From NCBI GenBank assembly GCA_018696595.1, contig JABHQW010000008.1:204522-268521 (forward strand): 64,000 bases of DNA, written 5' to 3'. Shown piece after piece: positions 58,365 through 64,000 of this stretch. Numbering within the stretch: the stretch's first letter is position 1; each line of letters starts with the position of its first letter. Both the position numbers and the translations under genes were made by a program. The notes below the pieces were generated by a model. It searched no databases, had not been told where the DNA came from, and worked only from the letters and a program-made list of their open reading frames with translations. The DNA comes from Candidatus Woesearchaeota archaeon. Lineage in GTDB: Archaea; Nanobdellota; Nanobdellia; Woesearchaeales; GW2011-AR9.

Positions 58365-58709
58365 ATGGGTCTTAAATTAGATGAAAATTGGGCAGAAGTT
58401 ATTGCAGTGTTCTTTTTAGTTCTCGGCTTTGTTATCTCTGCTTTACTACATAATGCAATTATTACTTTCTTATCTGTTGTAATAGCTGGTTTTTTAGCGG
58501 GGAGAATTTATTATTTGAAACGGTTTGCAGAACCAACATTACCTCTTATTTTGATTATTCTTGGTTTCTTTATTGGTTATCTGTTGGGCAGTTTTTGGGC
58601 TAGTAGGTTATGGGTAATCATCTTTTTTGTTGTTTCTTTTGGGTTGTCCTATTACTTACATCTGAAAGGAATTTTCGTAACATTTAAAAGTGAGAAGTTC
58701 ATCAAGTAA
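58365..58709 (+). CDS. Small multi-TM membrane protein
   Basis: ATG at 58365 directly after upstream stop; hydrophobic. Confidence 0.6.
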   Translation: MGLKLDENWAEVIAVFFLVLGFVISALLHNAIITFLSVVIAGFLAGRIYYLKRFAEPTLPLILIILGFFIGYLLGSFWASRLWVIIFFVVSFGLSYYLHLKGIFVTFKSEKFIK

Positions 58710-58713
58710 GGAT

Positions 58714-59007
58714 ATGGAAACTTACAAAGCAAAAAGTATTACGATTAGTAGAAAACCGGGCACGGACAAAGATGGGTTTTGGACCGCATTTATTGGTTTA
58801 TTTGAAGATAATAACCCTCATTTGAAAGCTAAAGCCCCAATTAAAGTTTTAGAGATTGAAGAAGTAGAGAAAGTACGTCTTCATGACTTACGTAATGTTT
58901 CTTATTATCTTCTGGGAAATGATATTGTAATTAACAATCTTGTAGAATTAAATACTGAGTATAAAGATAATATTCTTACTTTAACAGGGAAACAGAACTT
59001 GAAATAG
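58714..59007 (+). CDS. Hypothetical soluble protein
   Basis: ATG at 58714; tightly spaced operon member. Confidence 0.5.
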   Translation: METYKAKSITISRKPGTDKDGFWTAFIGLFEDNNPHLKAKAPIKVLEIEEVEKVRLHDLRNVSYYLLGNDIVINNLVELNTEYKDNILTLTGKQNLK

Positions 59008-59080
59008 GATGTACTTGTAGATGCGCTGAGTTTATTCACTGGCCAATAATCTTATAAAATAATAATTTATTCTATCACCT

Positions 59081-59827
59081 ATGGATATAATTACTTTACT
59101 AATAGTCTTTGTAATTGGATTTTTTGCTAGATTGCTTTCTAATCTTGCTGGAGGGGGGGCTGGTTTAATAGAGGCCCCGTTATTGTTGATGTTAGGTGTT
59201 CCTCCCAAAATGACCGTTGCAACAAGAAAATTTTCTGCCATTGGTGGTCATGGGATTGCTGCATATCAATTTCATAAATTTAAGAAGATACATTGGAAAG
59301 TTGCTATCATTCTTGCTGTAATTACTGTTTTTGCTACAATTATTGGAGCCAATATCTTAATCTCAGTTAATGAAGATTTAGTAAAAAATCTTATTGCTAT
59401 AATGATGTTGGTTGCATTACCATTTACTTTTTTTAAGAAATCATTTGGAATGAAAAGAAAAATATTTTCTAAATCAAAAGAGATTATTGGTTATGTTGTT
59501 AATTTCTTTATTTTTATTATTGATTCTTTTATTGGTGTTGGGGGCGGTCTTCTTTCCAGTTTATCTATTATTATTTTTATGGGTTTAACTTATTTGGAAG
59601 TAAATGCAATAAGAAGAATAACTGGTTTAACATTAGCCATTGTTGGCAGTATAATTTTCGCATTCTATGGATTAATAGATTGGGTTGTAGGGTTCTCTTT
59701 AATGATGGGCGGCATTTTAGGGGGGTATTTGGGCGCTAACATTGCAATTAAAAAAGGTAGTGCATTAGTAAAAGTAGTGTTTACAATTGTGGTAGTGGTA
59801 TCCGTAATTAAATTATTATTTTTCTAG
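59081..59827 (+). CDS. TauE/SafE-family sulfite exporter-like permease
   Basis: GGGAGLIEAPLLLMLGVPPKMTVATRKFSAIGG, GVGGGLLSSLSII. Confidence 0.88.
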   Translation: MDIITLLIVFVIGFFARLLSNLAGGGAGLIEAPLLLMLGVPPKMTVATRKFSAIGGHGIAAYQFHKFKKIHWKVAIILAVITVFATIIGANILISVNEDLVKNLIAIMMLVALPFTFFKKSFGMKRKIFSKSKEIIGYVVNFFIFIIDSFIGVGGGLLSSLSIIIFMGLTYLEVNAIRRITGLTLAIVGSIIFAFYGLIDWVVGFSLMMGGILGGYLGANIAIKKGSALVKVVFTIVVVVSVIKLLFF

Positions 59828-59858
59828 AATAATTGTGGTTTTCATTATCCAGCCAGAT

Positions 59859-60272
59859 CTATTTATTTTCCAAAAAAATATTGATCTTATATTGCAAATA
59901 ATAGAACGAGAAGAAAAAAGTAGCAGCAGCTGAAAGATTTGTTTTGTAATGTTCATTCATGATTCTTCGAACTTTAAATGCCATAACCAACATAGTAATT
60001 CCACCTACTAAATTAATTATGGAATCAGCCCCATCAATCATAGCTCCTATTTCTGTTCCCATAAACAATATTGAAGGGATTAATATTATTGCGGATATTA
60101 TAAAAAGAACTAAAACAAAGATAATTGGGCCCTTGTTAATTTTTTCTTTTGAGTTTAGATTATTAAATACATTTTTACGATTTAAAAACCAAACTGGGAT
60201 ATAAATTCCATAAGTAATGATTGTGAGAAAAATCATTAGTAACACACTTTTTTTTTGTAATTGTATATCCAT
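59859..60272 (-). CDS. DUF4234-like small membrane protein
   Basis: MIFLTIITYGIYIPVWFLNRKNVFN. Confidence 0.6.
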   Translation of the reverse strand: MDIQLQKKSVLLMIFLTIITYGIYIPVWFLNRKNVFNNLNSKEKINKGPIIFVLVLFIISAIILIPSILFMGTEIGAMIDGADSIINLVGGITMLVMAFKVRRIMNEHYKTNLSAAATFFFSFYYLQYKINIFLENK

Positions 60273-60300
60273 AAAAGCTATATTAACTTTGAATTTATAT

Positions 60301-60486
60301 AAATGTTTTGAAAATATTCTTTTAATAGAATGGTGGGTTGTTAAGAATGGACATTACACTGGCTTCTTCTCAAAAAAAGATATTCAAGAATTTTTCGGTA
60401 AAGATTTCAAAATAATTAAAACATACGAATTTAAGAGTGAAGGATCACCTTTAGTTGTCAGAGCATTTTATATGCAGCGACGTTAG
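60301..60486 (+). pseudogene. C-terminal remnant, possibly of a SAM-dependent methyltransferase
   Basis: KCFENILLIEWWVVKNGHYTGFFSKKDIQEFFGKDFKIIKTYEFKSEGSPLVVRAFYMQRR lacks a methyltransferase core. Confidence 0.45.
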
Positions 60487-60563
60487 TGCGTGGCACTCTT
60501 GAACTCATTCTAAATTAAGCTTATACTATTGTTATAGGCTAATTCTGACCCACTCCCGCACTA
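60484..60563. repeat. Nested inverted repeats (dif-like) upstream of xerA
   Basis: TAGTGCG-TGG/CCA-CTCC-CGCACTA outer; AATTAAGCTTATA-CTATTGT-TATAGGCTAATT inner (60513-60544). Confidence 0.6.
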
Positions 60564-60611
60564 GACAACCTTGGAAAGAATATATAAATAAGTTCTAGCA
60601 CTAGATATAAC

Positions 60612-61436
60612 ATGGATGTTCAGAATTTAGTGAAAAAGGAAGCTCTCAGAAGAGGATTAAGCAAAAAAACGATTGATACTTACAATAATTGTTTAAGTAA
60701 ATTTTTTAGAATAATCAGAAAGGATCCTAAAAAACTAACTAAGAAAGATATTTTAAATTATATTGATGGGTTGGTTGAAAGGAAAGCGCCAGGGAATACA
60801 ATTAATGTTTATCTTAACGCCTTAAAATTCTTTTATGAACAAGTGTTAAAAAGAAAACTAACAGTAAACATTAAATTTCATAAAAAAAGGAAATATCTCC
60901 CCACTTTTTTAACAAAGGAAGAAGTAAATTTATTCTTCTCAAAAATAAAAAACAGAAAACATCTATTAATGGTAACCTTACTTTATTCTGCAGGATTAAG
61001 AGTCGGGGAACTAGTTAAACTAAAAGTGCAAGATTTAGATCTTTACAATAATTATGGGTGGGTCAGACAAGGGAAAGGTAACAAGGATCGATTGTTTATA
61101 CTTTCACAAAGAATTAAAGACGAACTGATTAACTGGATCCAAGAAAAAGAATTAGAACAAAAAGATTACTTATTCACTGGAAACAATAAACACATAAATT
61201 ATAGTATTGAAAGCATCCAGCAAATAATCAAGAAAGCAGCAAAAATTTCTAGAATCGGAAAAAACATCCACCCTCATACTTTAAGACACAGTTTTGCTAC
61301 TCACTTGATCCAGAACGGCAATTCTGTATTTGAAGTACAACAACTATTGGGCCATAATAATGTTAACACTACAATGATATACTTACATATGGCTTCTCCA
61401 GACCTATTAAAAATAAAAAGCCCTTATGATAATTAG
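60612..61436 (+). CDS. xerA: XerA-like tyrosine recombinase
   Basis: Catalytic residues AGLRVGEL, HPHTLRHSFATHL, LGHNN, TTMIYLH. Confidence 0.93.
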   Translation: MDVQNLVKKEALRRGLSKKTIDTYNNCLSKFFRIIRKDPKKLTKKDILNYIDGLVERKAPGNTINVYLNALKFFYEQVLKRKLTVNIKFHKKRKYLPTFLTKEEVNLFFSKIKNRKHLLMVTLLYSAGLRVGELVKLKVQDLDLYNNYGWVRQGKGNKDRLFILSQRIKDELINWIQEKELEQKDYLFTGNNKHINYSIESIQQIIKKAAKISRIGKNIHPHTLRHSFATHLIQNGNSVFEVQQLLGHNNVNTTMIYLHMASPDLLKIKSPYDN

Positions 61437-61472
61437 GTAAAATGGAAAAAATATTTGGACTCAAAATAAAAA

Positions 61473-63695
61473 ATGATTAAAGATTTCACACCAAGACTGT
61501 ACCAGCAGACAATCTTAGGCACTGCCGCAAACAAAAACACTTTAGTAGTTTTACCAACAGGATTGGGAAAAACGGCCCTAGCATTTCTACTAGCTGCTCA
61601 ACGTTTACATTTTTATCCTAACTCTAAAATCCTAATGTTGGCCCCAACCAAACCATTATGTGAACAACATGTTCAGACTTTCAAGAAACATTTAGAAGTT
61701 CCCGAAGAGAAAATTGTTTTGTTTACTGGCAGTATCGCTCCCAAAAAAAGGGAAGAGATGTGGAAAGATGCTCAAATAATAGTTTCAACACCACAAGGAT
61801 TAGAAAATGACTGTATTAACAATAGAATACAATTAAAAGATATCTCTTTATTAATTTTTGACGAAGCCCATCATGCTACAGGGGATTATTCTTATGTCTG
61901 GTTAGCCCAACAATATGAAAAAACTTCACTAAAAGCAAGAATTCTTGCACTTACCGCTTCTCCTGGAAGCGATATAGAAAAAATACGAGAAGTTTGTAAC
62001 AACCTTAAGATTGAGAAAGTGGAAGTCCGGACAGAAACAGATTCTGATGTTAAACCTTACATTCAAAATGTTAAAGTTAACTGGATTAAGTTAGATTTTC
62101 CTGAAGAGTTAAAATCAGTCCAAAAACATTTACAAAATTCAAGAAAAAGTAAACTAATTGAGGCCCAGAATTATGGTTACTGTAACTCGGCAGATTTACA
62201 TAAAGGTCAATTACTAAAACTACAGGGAGAGTTACAAAGAAAAATATCTTCGGGAGAGAGAGATTTTGAAATTCTTAAATCTGTTTCTTTGACTGCAGAA
62301 GCGTTAAAGATTGACCATGCATTAGAATTGCTAGAATCGCAAGGGGTTAATCCATTACAGACTTATTTCAAGAAAATTCAATCAGAATCTCTCACTTCAA
62401 AAGTTAAAGCCGTTAAAAACTTGATGTTAGATCAATATTTCAAATCGGCAATGTACCTCACAGAAGAACTTGCCGATAAAAATTTTCAACATCCTAAACT
62501 TGTTAAATTAAAAGAAATTGTTGGTGAACAGATTGAAAAAGATCAACAAGCAAAAATAATTATCTTTACTCAGTTTAGGGATTCTGCTGAACAAATTGTC
62601 CAACAAATAGATAAATTAAATATTAAAAATCATATCTTTTTTGGGCAAGCTAAAAAGAATGGGGTTGGCTTCTCACAAAAACAACAGAAAGAAATCTTAG
62701 ACCAATTTAGAAATGGAGAGTTTAATGTTCTTATTGCAACTTCCGTTGCTGAGGAAGGATTAGATATTCCGAAGGTAGATAAAGTTATTTTTTATGAACC
62801 AATACCTAGCGCGGTAAGATCTATTCAAAGAAGGGGCAGAACTGGAAGATTAGAAGAAGGGACAGTAACAATTCTAGTTACTTCTAAAACAAGAGACGAA
62901 GTTTATCGTTGGAGTTCTTTCCATAAAGAAAAAAGAATGTATACTAACTTAGACAAAATCAAAAAAGAGTTTTCCTTTTCAACGTTGGATGAAAGACAAG
63001 AAACCAATAATGGCAATAACACTTTGGATAAATTCATTCCTGAAGAAAAAGTTGTCGCTATTCTTGCTGACCATCGTGAAAAAGATAATAAGATTGTCAA
63101 AGAATTAATTGATTTAGGAGTTTCAGTTAGAACTAGCCAGCTAGAAGTTGCAGATTATTTAGTTTCAGGTAGAGTTGCAGTAGAACTGAAAAAAGTTCCT
63201 GATTTTGTTGCTTCTATTATTGATGGCAGATTAATTGATCAAGTTAAAGGATTAAAAAACAATTTTGAGAAATCAGTTCTGGTGATTGAGGGTGAAGAAG
63301 ATATTTATTCTGTTAGGAAGGTTCATGCTAATGCGATTAGAGGCATGTTAGCTTCGATTACTTTAGACTTTGGAGTCCCTGTATTGTATACAAAAAGTCC
63401 CAAAGATACCGCTTGTTTATTAGCTGTAATGGCCAAACGTGAACAAAACAAAGGGGGAGACATCTCTTACCATTCTTCTAAACCACAATCTATGAAAGAA
63501 CAGCAAGAATTTATTGTTAGTTCTTTTCCCAATATCGGTGTTCTTAATGCTAGAAAACTTCTTGAACAATTTGGTTCAATTAAGAATTTAGCTAATGCCA
63601 ATAAAGTTGAATTGATGAAAGTAGATAAGATTGGAGATAAGATTGCAGATAGATTAGTTGGAATGTTTAATGAGGAATATAAGAAAAAGAATTAA
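61473..63695 (+). CDS. hef: Hef helicase/ERCC4-type nuclease
   Basis: PTGLGKTALA, FDEAHHA, QRRGRTGR; ADHREKDN...VAVELKKVPDF nuclease; C-terminal HhH. Confidence 0.95.
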   Translation: MIKDFTPRLYQQTILGTAANKNTLVVLPTGLGKTALAFLLAAQRLHFYPNSKILMLAPTKPLCEQHVQTFKKHLEVPEEKIVLFTGSIAPKKREEMWKDAQIIVSTPQGLENDCINNRIQLKDISLLIFDEAHHATGDYSYVWLAQQYEKTSLKARILALTASPGSDIEKIREVCNNLKIEKVEVRTETDSDVKPYIQNVKVNWIKLDFPEELKSVQKHLQNSRKSKLIEAQNYGYCNSADLHKGQLLKLQGELQRKISSGERDFEILKSVSLTAEALKIDHALELLESQGVNPLQTYFKKIQSESLTSKVKAVKNLMLDQYFKSAMYLTEELADKNFQHPKLVKLKEIVGEQIEKDQQAKIIIFTQFRDSAEQIVQQIDKLNIKNHIFFGQAKKNGVGFSQKQQKEILDQFRNGEFNVLIATSVAEEGLDIPKVDKVIFYEPIPSAVRSIQRRGRTGRLEEGTVTILVTSKTRDEVYRWSSFHKEKRMYTNLDKIKKEFSFSTLDERQETNNGNNTLDKFIPEEKVVAILADHREKDNKIVKELIDLGVSVRTSQLEVADYLVSGRVAVELKKVPDFVASIIDGRLIDQVKGLKNNFEKSVLVIEGEEDIYSVRKVHANAIRGMLASITLDFGVPVLYTKSPKDTACLLAVMAKREQNKGGDISYHSSKPQSMKEQQEFIVSSFPNIGVLNARKLLEQFGSIKNLANANKVELMKVDKIGDKIADRLVGMFNEEYKKKN

Positions 63696-63973
63696 TCCAT
63701 TTCCTCAATTTTCTTTTTATTCTTTCCAATTTTCGCTAATTCTTCACTAGATAACTTTTTCTTGATAAGCCAATAAGTTCCTTTATATGGATCTCTTTGT
63801 AAGTATCCAAAGTTAATTAACTCTCTTCTTATCATGACATGATCATCAACATCAAATGAATTTATAATTTCATTAACTTTTATTTCGTTATAGATTTGGT
63901 TTTTTATGAACTCTTGAGCGATTTTCTCTAAAATCTCTTGTTTCTTCAAATCATCTTTTGGTAACGAGATCAT
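63692..63973 (-). CDS. DUF2087-like winged-helix protein
   Basis: VDDHVMIRRELINFGYLQRDPYKGTYWLIKK. Confidence 0.65.
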   Translation of the reverse strand: MISLPKDDLKKQEILEKIAQEFIKNQIYNEIKVNEIINSFDVDDHVMIRRELINFGYLQRDPYKGTYWLIKKKLSSEELAKIGKNKKKIEEMD

Positions 63974-64000
63974 TGTTTAATCTTACCGGTTTGCCAATCT

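Noticed and set aside
60484-60611. attL/attR of an integrated element bounded by GCACTAGA repeats
   Set aside because: 8-bp repeats only 40 bp apart, no tRNA target, and XerA is flanked by the core gene hef; no cargo. Treated as local regulatory/recombination sites.
1-64000. CRISPR arrays, insertion sequences, rRNA genes
   Set aside because: No regularly spaced direct repeats with unique spacers, transposase ORFs or rRNA signatures were recognised.

Overview
AT-rich archaeal chromosome segment; gene content and protein styles suggest a DPANN/Woesearchaeota-like lineage (an inference, not verified). It is dominated by information-processing genes: TBP, MCM, an RPA-like OB protein, Orc1/Cdc6, both PolD subunits (DP1, DP2), aIF2-beta, TFE, Hjc, RNase Z, TyrRS, L37Ae, RpoP, prefoldin, PCNA, RNase J, ScpB, GyrA, XerA-like recombinase and Hef. 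Accessory parts include a copper/disulfide-redox cluster, a peroxiredoxin/SOD/nitroreductase cluster, a RelE-like toxin-antitoxin pair and several large secreted proteins. Two tRNAs are supported: Pro-TGG and Leu-CAA. The most notable non-coding signals are: (i) a probable replication origin at 5.5-6.76 kb, with two identical 21-bp ORB-like repeats and an inverted ORB-like site just before orc1, flanking an extreme AT tract; (ii) a 45-bp-periodic tandem hairpin pair between tbp and mcm with apparent compensatory changes; (iii) long (about 80-140 nt) imperfect hairpins in several intergenic regions, two of which share a GGGGAYGCTCCATCCGGGA motif in the same orientation relative to flanking genes, so they are candidate undescribed structured RNAs; (iv) a dif-like inverted repeat upstream of the tyrosine recombinase gene. 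No CRISPR array, IS element or rRNA was seen. All assignments come from reading the sequence; no database search was run.
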